From Methylococcus mesophilus (GTDB taxonomy: Bacteria > Pseudomonadota > Gammaproteobacteria > Methylococcales > Methylococcaceae), in the NCBI RefSeq assembly GCF_026247885.1, contig NZ_CP110921.1:868001-932000 (forward strand): a stretch of DNA of 64,000 nucleotides. Direction: 5' to 3'. Shown here in pieces: positions 35,147-43,999 of this stretch (position 1 is the stretch's first letter; every line of letters starts with the position of its first letter). The notes under the pieces were generated by a model. The model had not been told where the DNA came from and did not search any database. It worked only from the letters and a program-made list of their open reading frames with translations. The position numbers and the translations under genes are program-made.

Positions 35147-35854
35147 ATGAGAAAGTGGGCCTGGGCCGGGGTGCTCGCGGCCGCCTGCGCCGGCTGCGGG
35201 ACCGAACGGGCCTGGATCTACCGGCCCGAAACGGCAGCGGCGCGCAGCCCCCTGCTCGTTCTGACGGTTGCGGTGCCGCCCTTCCAGGATCTCCGCACCA
35301 ACGCGAACACGGACGAACTGATGCATTACGCCATGCCGGTGTTCCCCTTCGGCTGGCAGAACCTCTCGCATCCGGAGTACGCGCAAAGGCACGCGAGCAC
35401 GGGGCCATGGCTGTGGAAACCGGACGAGGACTTGGCCCGCGCCGCCGTGGCGGAAATCGACCGGGCCAGGATATTCAGACAGGTGGCGTTCAGCCGGAAC
35501 GGCGGCGAAGCCGACCTCAGGCTCGAAGGCACAGTGAAATCGACCCAGTACCATTCGAAGACCTTCAGCTACGGGCTGTCGGTCTTCGGTCCGCTGTTCT
35601 GGATCCTGGGCGCACCATCGGACAGCTTCGACAACGAACTCGTGCTAGGCTTCAGGCTCGTCGAAAGCGGCAACGGCAAGGTCCTGTGGGAAAAGGAGTA
35701 TTCCCGCCAGATCGGCAAGACGAGCTGGATCTACAGCGTGCAGGACGATTTCCGCTATCCCGAACTCGCCAAGACCATCCTCAGGCAACTGGCGGATGAC
35801 CTCGCCGCCGTCGCGGCCCCCGGCCTGGCTGGATTGCCACAAGCAGGAAACTGA
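35147..35854 (+). CDS. Putative lipoprotein of unknown function, paired with the GTPase gene
   Basis: 235 residues with a short signal peptide and candidate lipidation Cys14 or Cys17 (VLAAACAGCG). The mature part has alternating strands (LLVLTVAVPPFQDLRT; LRLEGTVKSTQYHSKTFSYG; LVLGFRLVESGNGKVLWEKE), a pattern seen in periplasmic lipoproteins that bind other envelope components. I do not recognise the family. It starts 18 bases after the dynamin-like gene and ends 12 bases from the convergent ybgC, so the two plus-strand genes form a two-gene unit inserted in the tol region. Confidence 0.75.
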   Translation: MRKWAWAGVLAAACAGCGTERAWIYRPETAAARSPLLVLTVAVPPFQDLRTNANTDELMHYAMPVFPFGWQNLSHPEYAQRHASTGPWLWKPDEDLARAAVAEIDRARIFRQVAFSRNGGEADLRLEGTVKSTQYHSKTFSYGLSVFGPLFWILGAPSDSFDNELVLGFRLVESGNGKVLWEKEYSRQIGKTSWIYSVQDDFRYPELAKTILRQLADDLAAVAAPGLAGLPQAGN

Positions 35855-35866
35855 GCGCGCGGGTAC

Positions 35867-36274
35867 TCAGGCCACACCCCGCAGCCGCTTCAGCACGGCT
35901 TCAGGCAGGGCCTGGGGCCGAAATCCATTGGCGGAGAGAGAGACGATCTTGACGCGTCCGTCGCACAGAACGGCGTCACCCCGCGTCACCCGCTGAGCGA
36001 AACTGAAGCTCGCCGACCGCGCTTCCACCAGCGCCACGCCGACCCCGATCGCATCGTTGAAACGTGCCGGCTTCAAGTATTCGACCTGGACCGAGCGTAC
36101 GGCGAAGATCACTCCCAGCTCTTCGCGCAGACTGTCCTGCTCGAATCCCAACGCGCGCAGCCATTCGGTACGGGCGCGTTCCATGTATTTGAGGTAATTG
36201 GCGTAATAAACCACGCCTCCGGCATCGGTGTCCTCGTAGTAAACCCGCACCGGCCAGACAAATTCTTCACTCAT
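35867..36274 (-). CDS. ybgC: Acyl-CoA thioesterase YbgC
   Basis: 135 residues of the 4-hydroxybenzoyl-CoA thioesterase hotdog family, with the active-site motif [20 protein letters not shown]. In E. coli ybgC is the first gene of the tol-pal operon and its product acts on acyl-CoA/acyl-ACP in phospholipid metabolism. Here it follows ruvB, overlapping it by eight bases, and is cut off from tolQ by two plus-strand genes. Confidence 0.94.
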   Translation of the reverse strand: MSEEFVWPVRVYYEDTDAGGVVYYANYLKYMERARTEWLRALGFEQDSLREELGVIFAVRSVQVEYLKPARFNDAIGVGVALVEARSASFSFAQRVTRGDAVLCDGRVKIVSLSANGFRPQALPEAVLKRLRGVA

Positions 36275-37301
36275 CGCCGAATATTTCCTCGTTGATATTC
36301 GTCCTCTGCGGCGGCTTCAGCCCGAAATGGAGATAGGCGTTGCGCGTGGCGACGCGGCCGCGAGGCGTCCGCATGATGAAGCCCTGCTGGATCAGATAGG
36401 GCTCCAACACGTCCTCGATGGTGCCGCGCTCCTCGCCGATCGCTGCGGCCAGATTGTCCAGGCCGACGGGGCCGCCTTCGAATTTTTCCATCATAGTAAG
36501 CAGCAGACGGCGGTCCGACTGATCGAAGCCGTTCGGGTCAACATCCAGCATTTCCAGCGCGCGACCGGCCACCTCTTCGGTGATCCGGCCATCGGCCATG
36601 ACCTGGGCGAAGTCGCGGACCCGCCGCAGCAGGCGGTTGGCGATACGCGGGGTGCCACGGGCACGGCGCGCCACTTCCAGCGCCCCTTCCGGGGTGATCT
36701 CGCTGCCCAGTATCCGGGCGGAACGGGCGACGATCCTGCCCAACTCTTCGACGGTGTAGAACTCCAGCCGGTGCACGATGCCGAAACGGTCGCGCAGGGG
36801 CGAGGTCAGGAGCCCGGCGCGGGTGGTGGCGCCGACCAGGGTGAACGGCGGCAGATCGAGCTTGATCGAACGGGCGGCGGGGCCTTCCCCGATCATGATA
36901 TCGATCTGATAATCCTCCATCGCTGGATACAGCACCTCTTCCACCACGGCGCCCAGACGATGAATCTCGTCGATGAACAGCACATCTCGGGGCTCGAGGT
37001 TGGTCAACAGCGCCGCCAGGTCGCCGGCCTTCTCCAGCACCGGCCCGGAGGTGTGGCGGACATTGACGCCCAGCTCGTTGGCGATGATGTTGGCCAGGGT
37101 GGTCTTGCCCAGGCCCGGCGGGCCGAAGATCAAGACGTGATCCAGCGCCTCGCCGCGCCCCAACGCTGCCTGGATGAAGATCGCCATCTGCTCGCGCATG
37201 GCGCGCTGGCCGACGTAATCCTCCAGACGCTTGGGCCGGATGGCGCGGTCGATCGCCTCCTCGTCCCACTGTCCCGCCGCACTCACCAGCCGCTGCGTCA
37301 T
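36267..37301 (-). CDS. ruvB: Holliday junction branch migration ATPase RuvB
   Basis: 344 residues: AAA+ Walker [10 protein letters not shown] (60-68), Walker B LFIDEIHR, sensor [10 protein letters not shown] and a C-terminal winged helix ([14 protein letters not shown]). The hexameric motor drives Holliday junction migration with RuvA. It lies 13 bases after ruvA and overlaps ybgC. Confidence 0.97.
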   Translation of the reverse strand: MTQRLVSAAGQWDEEAIDRAIRPKRLEDYVGQRAMREQMAIFIQAALGRGEALDHVLIFGPPGLGKTTLANIIANELGVNVRHTSGPVLEKAGDLAALLTNLEPRDVLFIDEIHRLGAVVEEVLYPAMEDYQIDIMIGEGPAARSIKLDLPPFTLVGATTRAGLLTSPLRDRFGIVHRLEFYTVEELGRIVARSARILGSEITPEGALEVARRARGTPRIANRLLRRVRDFAQVMADGRITEEVAGRALEMLDVDPNGFDQSDRRLLLTMMEKFEGGPVGLDNLAAAIGEERGTIEDVLEPYLIQQGFIMRTPRGRVATRNAYLHFGLKPPQRTNINEEIFGDE

Positions 37302-37314
37302 CGTTCGAGCTCCC

Positions 37315-37920
37315 TCAGCGCACCGCGGATTGCAGCGCCAGCCGGATCAGATCCTCCGCGCTGCGCCCTTCGACCGGCTGCTTGGCGACCAGCGTATTCG
37401 CTTCCTGGGGCTTGAAACCCAGCGCGATCAGGGCGCTCACGGCCTCGTCGGCAGGATCGGCGGCCGGCAAGGGCGCTGCGCCGCCGGCGAAGCTGGCAGG
37501 AGCCAGAGACGGGACGCCGATGTCCAGCCGGTCCCGGAGTTCGATGATCAGGCGCTCGGCGGTCTTCTTGCCGATGCCGGGGAGCCGCACCAGCCGCGCC
37601 GAATCCTGCCGCTCCACGCAGGCGCGAAAATCGTCGACCGAGATGCCGGAGAGGATGGCCAACGCCAGTTTGGCGCCGATGCCGCTGACCCGGATCAGGC
37701 TGCGGAACAGTCCCCGCTCGGCCTCCGTGCCGAAACCGAACAGGCTATGGGCGTCCTCGCGGATCTGAAGATGGGTATAGAGCCGTACTTCGGCGCCGAT
37801 CTCAGGCAGGCCATAGAATGTGGACATCGGCGCATCGACCTCGTAGCCCAGACCCTGCACGTCGATCAGCAGCGAAGGCGCGCGCTTGGCGACCAGGACG
37901 CCGCGGATGAAGCCGATCAT
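37315..37920 (-). CDS. ruvA: Holliday junction DNA helicase subunit RuvA
   Basis: 201 residues. An N-terminal OB fold ([20 protein letters not shown]), two helix-hairpin-helix motifs ([40 protein letters not shown]) and a C-terminal domain III that contacts RuvB. Its start overlaps the ruvC stop by four bases (ATGA). Confidence 0.97.
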   Translation of the reverse strand: MIGFIRGVLVAKRAPSLLIDVQGLGYEVDAPMSTFYGLPEIGAEVRLYTHLQIREDAHSLFGFGTEAERGLFRSLIRVSGIGAKLALAILSGISVDDFRACVERQDSARLVRLPGIGKKTAERLIIELRDRLDIGVPSLAPASFAGGAAPLPAADPADEAVSALIALGFKPQEANTLVAKQPVEGRSAEDLIRLALQSAVR

Positions 37921-38414
37921 CGTCGTGCCATCCGGCTCATGCGGCTCAGGGTCTGGCGGTGGTGCAGATGGCAGAACGCCACGCCCAGCGCGTCGCTGGC
38001 ATCCAGCGGCAAGGGGCCGGGCTGGCCCAGCAGGAAGCAGACCATGTGCTGTACCTGCGCCTTGTCGGCGCTGCCCTTGCCCACCAGAGCGAGCTTCACC
38101 TGGCGCGCGGCATACTCGTGCACCGGCAAGCCCCTTGAGACACCGGCACAGATCGCCGCGCCGCGGGCTTGGCCCAGCTTGAGCGCCGAATCCGCGTTCT
38201 TGTGCATGAACACCTGCTCCACCGCCATTTCCTCCGGCTGAAACTCCTCCACGATCCGGCTGATCCCCTCGAAGATCCGGCGCAGGCGCTCGGGAAAGTC
38301 GTTCGTTTCGGTACGGATGCAGCCCGCCGTCACCAGCACCGGCTTACCGGTCCAGTCCAGGATGCCATAGCCGGTCACCCGGGACCCGGGGTCGATGCCG
38401 AGCACCCGCGTCAT
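37917..38414 (-). CDS. ruvC: Crossover junction endodeoxyribonuclease RuvC
   Basis: 165 residues. The RNase H-like fold starts with RVLGIDPGSRVTGYG (catalytic Asp8), followed by acidic residues in EEMAVEQVFMHKNADSALKL and DASDALGVAFCHLHH. It resolves Holliday junctions after RuvAB migration. It lies nine bases after yebC in the order yebC-ruvC-ruvA-ruvB. Confidence 0.97.
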   Translation of the reverse strand: MTRVLGIDPGSRVTGYGILDWTGKPVLVTAGCIRTETNDFPERLRRIFEGISRIVEEFQPEEMAVEQVFMHKNADSALKLGQARGAAICAGVSRGLPVHEYAARQVKLALVGKGSADKAQVQHMVCFLLGQPGPLPLDASDALGVAFCHLHHRQTLSRMSRMARR

Positions 38415-38423
38415 CGCGTCCGC

Positions 38424-39170
38424 TCAGCCCAGCTCGGCAAGAATGTCCTCACTGATGTCCGCGTTGGAATAAACGTTCTGGACATCGTCCAGGTCCTCCA
38501 GGCGTTCGAGCAGGCGGATCATTTTCTCCGCGTCTTCCTTGTCCAGCCTGACGCTGGTGCTGGCGCGCATGGTGACTTCAGCCGATTCCGGCGTAAGCCC
38601 CGCGGACTGCAGCGCATCGCGCACCGCTTCGAACCGGTCGGGCGCCGCGAGCACATCCACCGAACCATCCTCGTTGACCACCACATCGTCGGCACCGGCA
38701 TCCAGCGCCGGCTCCATCACCCGGTCCTCGCCCAGATCGGCGCCGAAACTGACGACCCCGGCCTTGGCGAACAGATAGGCGACCGAGCCGTCGGTGCCGA
38801 GATTGCCACCGGCCTTGGAAAAAGCGTGGCGCACTTCGGCCACGGTGCGGTTGCGGTTGTCGGTCAGGCAGTCGACCAGCACGGCGATGCCGCCGGGACC
38901 GTACCCTTCGTAGCGGACCTCCTCGTAGCTATCGCCGTCCCCGGCACCCGAGCCCTTCTTGATGGCGCGCTCGATGGTGTCCTTCGACATGTTGGCGACC
39001 AGCGCCTTGTCCATGGCCGTGCGCAGGCGCGGATTATTGCCGGGATCGGGACCGCCGGTACGCGAGGACACGGTGATTTCGCGTATGAGCTTGGTGAACA
39101 ACTTGCCGCGCTTGGCATCCTGGGCCCCCTTGCGATGCTGGATATTGGCCCATTTGCTATGACCCGCCAT
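38424..39170 (-). CDS. yebC: YebC/PmpR family protein
   Basis: 248 residues from the ATG at 39170 ([20 protein letters not shown]), the invariant start of the family. The frame extends 16 residues upstream without conservation. YebC-type proteins bind nucleic acid and have been described both as transcription regulators and as ribosome-associated helpers at difficult peptide sequences. It is the first gene of the yebC-ruvCAB-ybgC operon, a widespread order. Confidence 0.96.
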   Translation of the reverse strand: MAGHSKWANIQHRKGAQDAKRGKLFTKLIREITVSSRTGGPDPGNNPRLRTAMDKALVANMSKDTIERAIKKGSGAGDGDSYEEVRYEGYGPGGIAVLVDCLTDNRNRTVAEVRHAFSKAGGNLGTDGSVAYLFAKAGVVSFGADLGEDRVMEPALDAGADDVVVNEDGSVDVLAAPDRFEAVRDALQSAGLTPESAEVTMRASTSVRLDKEDAEKMIRLLERLEDLDDVQNVYSNADISEDILAELG

Positions 39171-39411
39171 AGTGCTTCTCAAGACCTCCGGACTGATTGA
39201 ACCGGCAAAGTCTAACATTGTGAGCCGGGGCGAATCGACCGGGCACCTCTCCTACCTCCGCGCGTTGTCGACGCAAGGAACGTCCGCAGGCCGCGGAAGG
39301 TACGGCAGCATCGGTGCCATCGACCAAGCCCGTCCGTGTCACGCCTCAAGTATCTAGCAGAGAGTCCGTTGGTATGGTAGCCCGCAGCCTGCGCCGATGT
39401 GGTCGAGGGCC

Positions 39412-39640
39412 TGTCTTGTTCGGCGGGAGCAAAGGAGCTGAATGGCAGGCGCTCGAACTTCACCGTCTTCCACAGGAGTTCGATCCGGTTCAATTCGGGG
39501 CTTTAAGGTGGCAGGAAGTCAAGCGGTGCCAGCGCCTTCGCGGTAGGGACGGAGGCGTTGTCCAGAATCACCACCCGGGGCTTCTGGAACCGTTCGATCA
39601 GCGTCAAGAGGAAGCCGAACGCCCCGAGGCCATTCACGCT
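39412..39640 (-). pseudogene. C-terminal remnant of an IS630-family transposase
   Basis: The minus strand reads PRVVILDNASVPTAKALAPL and DFLPP, then a TAA (39503-39505), then SPELNRIELLWKTVKFERLP. These are the second Asp and the Glu regions of an IS630 DDE domain, with the stop inserted exactly in the conserved P-x-SPELN stretch. The N-terminal half is missing. It is not the same sequence as the element at 1-717 as far as the two overlap. Confidence 0.8.
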
Positions 39641-39817
39641 CCGCCATCGCCTGCACGCACTCTCCGTCAGCCAACCGCAAGATCGCTTCCGAAATCGCTC
39701 GCCTGCAACGCGATCACTCCTACGCGTGGCATCGTCACGCCCCTTGCTGTGTCCAATCAGCCTTCAGTCTATCGCCAAGAGATTTGTCACGATCTGGTTA
39801 TCGGCGCATCTTGGAAT

Positions 39818-40282
39818 CTACGTTGGCTTGATGGGCTTCTCATTCGGGCGTCCGGCCTCTATCCCTCCGGCGCGGACTGCTGTTTGATACATTGCAATGA
39901 ATTCGTTTGCCCAGCGCTCTGCTCTCGGGGTGCAAGCAGCCAACGATGACTGCAATTCGGGGATTTCAAAGTATCGAGGCTCATGAAAATACGGGTTGGC
40001 CATGCCGCCAACATCCTTGGCGTCGTGGCTGAGATCTACCAGTCGACCATCAATCAAATTGTACTGATGTTGGTAATGCCCACGTATTGATCCGCCAAAG
40101 ACAGACTGCATAAATAACGAGCCATACCTGCACGAACCAGATAAGTCATTGGGCATCGCGATGCCCCGCTCCGATGCAAATGCTATCCACTGCTTGAAGA
40201 AACACGATTTCGCGGAGGCAAAGCCGTCGTAACAGTAGCCCAGGCGACCGGTACGGTTCGATGTCCAATCAGTAAAGTTCAT
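39818..40282 (-). CDS. Uncharacterised protein with a possible Cys-His-Asp site
   Basis: 154 residues from the ATG at 40282, with AAGGA seven to eight bases upstream. I do not recognise the family. There is a Cys in GSCRYGSLFMQ, then GHYQHQYNLIDGRLVDLSHD, where a His-containing strand and a following Asp are spaced as in papain-like and transglutaminase-like folds; that reading is inference. There is no signal peptide or membrane segment. An IS407-type element ends 23 bases upstream of the start and probably replaces its promoter. The Trp/Tyr/His-rich composition and a good ribosome binding site argue that it is a real gene. Confidence 0.6.
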   Translation of the reverse strand: MNFTDWTSNRTGRLGYCYDGFASAKSCFFKQWIAFASERGIAMPNDLSGSCRYGSLFMQSVFGGSIRGHYQHQYNLIDGRLVDLSHDAKDVGGMANPYFHEPRYFEIPELQSSLAACTPRAERWANEFIAMYQTAVRAGGIEAGRPNEKPIKPT

Positions 40283-40321
40283 GCTTGATCCTTGTCTAGG
40301 GTAGTTGACCTGCTCCCCGAT

Positions 40322-41350
40322 TTAGTCCGAAACGGACATAGAGTCTGCGGTTAAAAATGTGTCTGCAAACTGATCTGGCGTCAGGTAAGCCAACGAACTG
40401 TGGGGGCGTTGCTCATTGTATTCCCGACGCCACTCCTCAATGACTTGGCGAGCATGGCGCATCGAGACGAACCAATGCTCGTTCAGGCATTCATCCCGGA
40501 ATTTGCCGTTGAAGCTTTCGATGTAGGCGTTCTGCTGTGGCTTACCTGGCTGGATGAAGCTCAAGCACAGTCCTTGGCTATCGGCCCATTCATCCAAAGC
40601 CTTGCCGGCAAACTCGGGGCCGTTGTCGACGGTGACTGATTTGGGCAATCCGCGGATCTCTGCCAGCCGTTGCAGCACACCGACTACACGTCTGCCAGGC
40701 AGCGAAGTATCGACTTCGATGGCCAAGCACTGCTTCGTGAAGTCATCGACGATATTCAGGCACCGCAGCCGCCGACCATCGGCCAAACCGTCCGAAACAT
40801 AGTCCATAGACCAACTCTCGTTAGGCGCCGATGGCGCGACCTTGATTTGGCGCTCCACGCCGGCAATGCGCTTCCGCTTTCGTTTGCGGACCATCAGGCC
40901 GGCCTCGTGATACACGCGATAGGTGCGCTTTCGGTTGATTTCCCAACCCTCTCGGCAAAGTAGCACGTGCAGCCGGCGATACCCATAGCGCCGCTTCTGC
41001 GCTGCCAATTCGCACAGTCGTTCCTTGAGCTCCTGGTCTGCTGGCCGCTTAGCTTCGTAGCGATACAGCGACCGAGAAATACCGATCAGCCCACAAGCCC
41101 GCGTGACGCCCATCTGGTGCTTTGTCATCAGATGGGAGACCGCCACCCTCTTGGCTTGTGGGCTTACCACTTTCGGCCTACAACCTCTTTCAACGCAGCA
41201 TTGTCCAGCATCGCCTCCGCCAGCAGGCGCTTGAGCCGGGCATTCTCGGTCTCCAGTGCCTTGAGCCGCTGCGCATCCGACACTGTCAGGCCGCCGTATT
41301 TCGCTTTCCAGTTGTAGTACGTCGCCTCGCTGAGCCCGTGCTTGCGGCAC
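40322..41350 (-). CDS. IS407-type transposase orfB (catalytic part)
   Basis: An open frame of 342 codons, of which the part from about 41165 downward is the conserved OrfB (KRVAVSHLMTKHQMGVTRAC); the upstream part overlaps orfA. DDE residues lie in WSMDYVSDGL, TVDNGPEF and NAYIESFNGKFRDECL. The active transposase is expected to be an OrfAB fusion made by a -1 frameshift near the end of orfA, as in other IS3 elements. It is intact. Confidence 0.9.
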   Translation of the reverse strand: MPQARAQRGDVLQLESEIRRPDSVGCAAAQGTGDRECPAQAPAGGGDAGQCCVERGCRPKVVSPQAKRVAVSHLMTKHQMGVTRACGLIGISRSLYRYEAKRPADQELKERLCELAAQKRRYGYRRLHVLLCREGWEINRKRTYRVYHEAGLMVRKRKRKRIAGVERQIKVAPSAPNESWSMDYVSDGLADGRRLRCLNIVDDFTKQCLAIEVDTSLPGRRVVGVLQRLAEIRGLPKSVTVDNGPEFAGKALDEWADSQGLCLSFIQPGKPQQNAYIESFNGKFRDECLNEHWFVSMRHARQVIEEWRREYNEQRPHSSLAYLTPDQFADTFLTADSMSVSD

Positions 41351-41427
41351 AGCTCCGCTACTTTTAGGCCGGCTTCGGCTTCCTTCAGGATGCCAATGAT
41401 CTGTTCTTCGGTGAAACGCTTCTTCAT
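41164..41427 (-). CDS. IS407-type transposase orfA (DNA-binding part)
   Basis: 87 residues starting MKKRFTEEQIIGILKEAEAG with a helix-turn-helix (VAELCRKHGLSEATYYNWK) and a leucine zipper-like end (LKALETENARLKRLLAEAML). It supplies end recognition to the OrfAB transposase and on its own often acts as a regulator. Confidence 0.93.
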   Translation of the reverse strand: MKKRFTEEQIIGILKEAEAGLKVAELCRKHGLSEATYYNWKAKYGGLTVSDAQRLKALETENARLKRLLAEAMLDNAALKEVVGRKW

Positions 41428-41526
41428 GCTGCCTCCTATCGAGGCAGACTCTACATCACGACCGGACTAATCTCGGGGAGCAGGTCATAGTAACTTTGAT
41501 CTTGCCCCCGAATTTCGGACATCCGT

Positions 41527-42372
41527 TTAAGGGACACGGGATAGCTCGAACTCTTCCGGGCTGAGATAGCCCAAGGTCGAGTGGAGCCGGTTTCGATTGT
41601 AGTAAACCTCGATGTAGTCGAACACGTGCGCCTTGGCCTCTTCACGTGTAGCGAAGTGCTCCCCATGGATCGCCTCGACCTTCAGACTGTGGTTCCAGCT
41701 TTCCATCGCCGCGTTGTCGTAGCAGTTACCCTTGGCGCTTATGCTGGCGATCAGGCCGTGCGCGTCGAGTAGGGCGCGATGTTCACGTGAGCAGTACTGG
41801 CTGCCGCGGTCGGTGTGCACGATCACGCCGCGCGGCCGTTGCCGGCGGAACTGTGCCATGCGTAAGGCATCGCAGACCAGCGTGGCCGTCATACGTTCAG
41901 ACATCGACCAGCCCACCACCTTGCGCGAGAACAAGTCCAGCACGGCTGCCAGGTACAACCGGCCTTCGCCAGTGTCGATACAGGTGATGTCGCCCACCCA
42001 CACTTGATCGGACCGCCCGGCCGTGAAGTCCTGTTGCAGCAGGTCTTCTGCTACCGGCAGCGTGTGCTTGGAGTTCGTCGTCGCCTTGAACTGACGCGCC
42101 GCCTTTGCGCGCAAGCCCTGGCGCCGCAGGCTTTCTGCCACCTGCCGACGCCCCGCTCCAAGCCGCTTGGACAACCGTGGCGCGCCTGCACGGCTGCGTT
42201 CAGCCGCGAAGACGGCCTTGACCTTGATATCCAGCTCCGCTCGCCGTTGCACCCGCGCCGATGGCTTGCGGCCCCGCCACGCGTAGTACCCGCTCGGCGA
42301 TACCTTCAGCAGCCTGCACATCAGGCGCACCGCAAATTCATCCTCATGCGCCTTCATCGTCGCGTACTTCAC
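41527..42372 (-). CDS. IS3-family transposase orfB
   Basis: 281 residues with an HTH_21-type N-terminus (EFAVRLMCRLLKVSPSGYYA) and an rve integrase domain: DQVWVGDITCIDT, IVHTDRGSQYCS, and the Glu in CYDNAAMESWNHSLKVE. The frame is intact and overlaps orfA by four bases. Confidence 0.93.
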   Translation of the reverse strand: MKYATMKAHEDEFAVRLMCRLLKVSPSGYYAWRGRKPSARVQRRAELDIKVKAVFAAERSRAGAPRLSKRLGAGRRQVAESLRRQGLRAKAARQFKATTNSKHTLPVAEDLLQQDFTAGRSDQVWVGDITCIDTGEGRLYLAAVLDLFSRKVVGWSMSERMTATLVCDALRMAQFRRQRPRGVIVHTDRGSQYCSREHRALLDAHGLIASISAKGNCYDNAAMESWNHSLKVEAIHGEHFATREEAKAHVFDYIEVYYNRNRLHSTLGYLSPEEFELSRVP

Positions 42373-42674
42373 TTCGGCTGTTTCGCGAAGTACGCCGCCG
42401 CCTTTTTTAGGAAAGCGTTCTCCTCCTCCAATCGCGCCACCTCACGCTTGAGCCGTGCGTGCTCGGACTCTATCAGCCGGCGCGCCTCCGCGTCCTGGCC
42501 TTGCTGTTGGGCCTTGCCACGCCATGCGTAGATCTGCGCCGGCTGCAGGCCCAGATCGCGCGCCGCCACCGACACGCCGTCCTTCACGGCCCGAAGCAAT
42601 GCCTGTTGCTTGAACTCCGCGCTGTACCGCGTGCGCTCCGTCTTCGCCTCTGCCTTCTTCGTCATCTCTCTCAT
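42369..42674 (-). CDS. IS3-family transposase orfA
   Basis: 101 residues with an HTH region (YSAEFKQQALLRAVKDGVSV, ARDLGLQPAQIYAWR) and a terminal coiled coil (LIESEHARLKREVARLEEEN). Start codons at 42674 and 42665 are both possible. It pairs with the orfB above. Confidence 0.92.
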   Translation of the reverse strand: MREMTKKAEAKTERTRYSAEFKQQALLRAVKDGVSVAARDLGLQPAQIYAWRGKAQQQGQDAEARRLIESEHARLKREVARLEEENAFLKKAAAYFAKQPK

Positions 42675-43008
42675 CTCGGATTCCGATATTAAATCGCTTA
42701 TCCGGGTGTCCGAGAAACAGGAGCAGGATCAAATCGCCAGGAGCGACTTTGGACCGCGGTAGCGGCTCCCGGCGGGACGAACCCCGGGGAAGGGGTGAGC
42801 AATTCACCGACCGTCGGTTTGGCAGCCGGTCCCTGGAGCCTTCCGGTCAACACGAGTCCGATCAGCTCTGCCAGGCCTTAGGCATCGAATATCGCCTCAT
42901 TCCCCCCGGAAGCCCTCCCGCCTTTGCTCGGCATTATCGTTCGATGCCCTGGCTATTTGTCCAGGACCTGACGATGGCTTCGTCCTGTGGTATCAGGGTC
43001 ATATGGCA

Positions 43009-43470
43009 TCAGTTCCCGCTCTCCGCGCGATATCGGCTCAACAGCCGATCCAGTTGGTTGGCGAAGGCTTGCCGTTCGGCTTGGGATAAGGAGGCTGGGC
43101 CACCGGTATTGACGCCGCTGCTGCGCAACTCCTCCATAAAATTCCGCATCGCCAGCCGTTGGCGGATGTTTTCGTTAGAATACAGCTCCCCGCGGGGATT
43201 CAAGGCATGGGCGCCTTTTTCGACCACTGCCGCCGCCAGTGGAATATCTGCGGTAATCACCAAGTCGCCTGGGTCCACCAGGGCGGCTATCTTTTCGTCT
43301 GCCACATCGAAGCCTGAGGCTACCCGGATGGCCCGGATAAATCGCGACGGCGGAGTGAACACATTTTGATTGGCCACTAGCGTCACCATGATCTGCGCAC
43401 GCTCGGCGGCGCGGAACAGGATGTCTTTGATGAGTTTGGGGCAGGCGTCAGCATCGACCCATATTTGCAT
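43009..43470 (-). CDS. yaiI: YaiI/YqxD family DUF188 protein
   Basis: 153 residues starting [20 protein letters not shown], with the conserved DADACP motif and an acidic cluster ([19 protein letters not shown]) of a PIN-like nuclease fold. The function is not established in any organism. It is full length. It stands alone after the IS patch. Confidence 0.93.
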   Translation of the reverse strand: MQIWVDADACPKLIKDILFRAAERAQIMVTLVANQNVFTPPSRFIRAIRVASGFDVADEKIAALVDPGDLVITADIPLAAAVVEKGAHALNPRGELYSNENIRQRLAMRNFMEELRSSGVNTGGPASLSQAERQAFANQLDRLLSRYRAESGN

Positions 43471-43615
43471 TTAAGTTGCCTTTTTGTAGAAAACTCGGAA
43501 ACTCATCGGTGATTTATGCCGTTAGGTCTTCCGACCGAGTGGCTAAACGCGCGAGCCCGACCCGGTCGGACGCTCGCAGTCCGTGGCGCTCTCAAGCATG
43601 AGCGCACGGTTGAAT

Positions 43616-43870
43616 TCAAGCAGCGAACCCGCAATATTCGACGACTGCGGAAGGGGCTGGAACAGGTTCTCCGTCTACTTTGAGACCGTCCAGGTGAAAA
43701 AGGATAGCCTCACGGATGTTCTGGCCGGCTTCCTGAAGAGTGGCGCCGATAGCGCGCGGGGTCTCTTCGGCCGGTGAGGAGGTATCCCTGCATTCCAGGA
43801 TGCCCCTCAAACCGGCATAAAGTGACGCTGCTGTCACCTTCTTGGCAACTTGACAGGAACACAGTTCCAT
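43616..43870 (-). CDS. HicB-like antitoxin fragment
   Basis: 84 residues. The C-terminal half (GATLQEAGQNIREAILFHLD, then GLKVDGEPVPAPSAVVEY) has the HicB pattern IREAIxFHLxGLxxDGxxxPxP. The N-terminal half does not show the usual HicB strand pair ending DLPGC, so the gene may be frameshifted or truncated. No HicA toxin gene is adjacent. It is convergent with nothing and lies head to head with the ATP-grasp gene. Confidence 0.5.
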   Translation of the reverse strand: MELCSCQVAKKVTAASLYAGLRGILECRDTSSPAEETPRAIGATLQEAGQNIREAILFHLDGLKVDGEPVPAPSAVVEYCGFAA

Positions 43871-43999
43871 CTTACCAAAATGATGCGATGGAACTTCAAC
43901 AAATCGTCCATTTTGGTGCGTGGTCGCGGTCAGTTCTGTTTAGAGCAACGAAACGGCGCTCACCCTACGGTGTGGCCTACACCTTGCTTTTTTCTGGAC

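Larger units (their letters stand above)
40306..41487 (-). mobile_element. IS3-family element of IS407 type, copy 1 (1,182 bp)
   Basis: Terminal inverted repeats TGACCTGCTCCCCGA at both ends and a perfect 4-bp target duplication TAGT (40302-40305 and 41488-41491). It carries orfA and orfB on the minus strand. Copy 2 at 53578-54759 is the same length and almost identical, so transposition was recent. The right end lies within a few bases of a different IS3-family element. Confidence 0.93.
41495..42733 (-). mobile_element. Second, different IS3-family element (about 1.24 kb)
   Basis: The ends are related inverted repeats: left TTTGATCTTGCCCCCG, right (reversed) TTTGATCCTGCTCCTG, continuing with a shared TCGGACA. 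Two overlapping minus-strand genes lie inside. No target duplication is seen (AAC against TCG outside the ends), which fits later rearrangement: the IS407-type copy sits three bases beyond its left end. Confidence 0.85.

Noticed and set aside
36327-38241. Long plus-strand open frames opposite ruvB, ruvA and ruvC
   Set aside because: They are antisense to complete, well-conserved genes with overlapping operon structure. High GC content explains the open frames.
42749-43369. 206-codon plus-strand open frame opposite yaiI
   Set aside because: Antisense to an intact DUF188 gene; no domain character.
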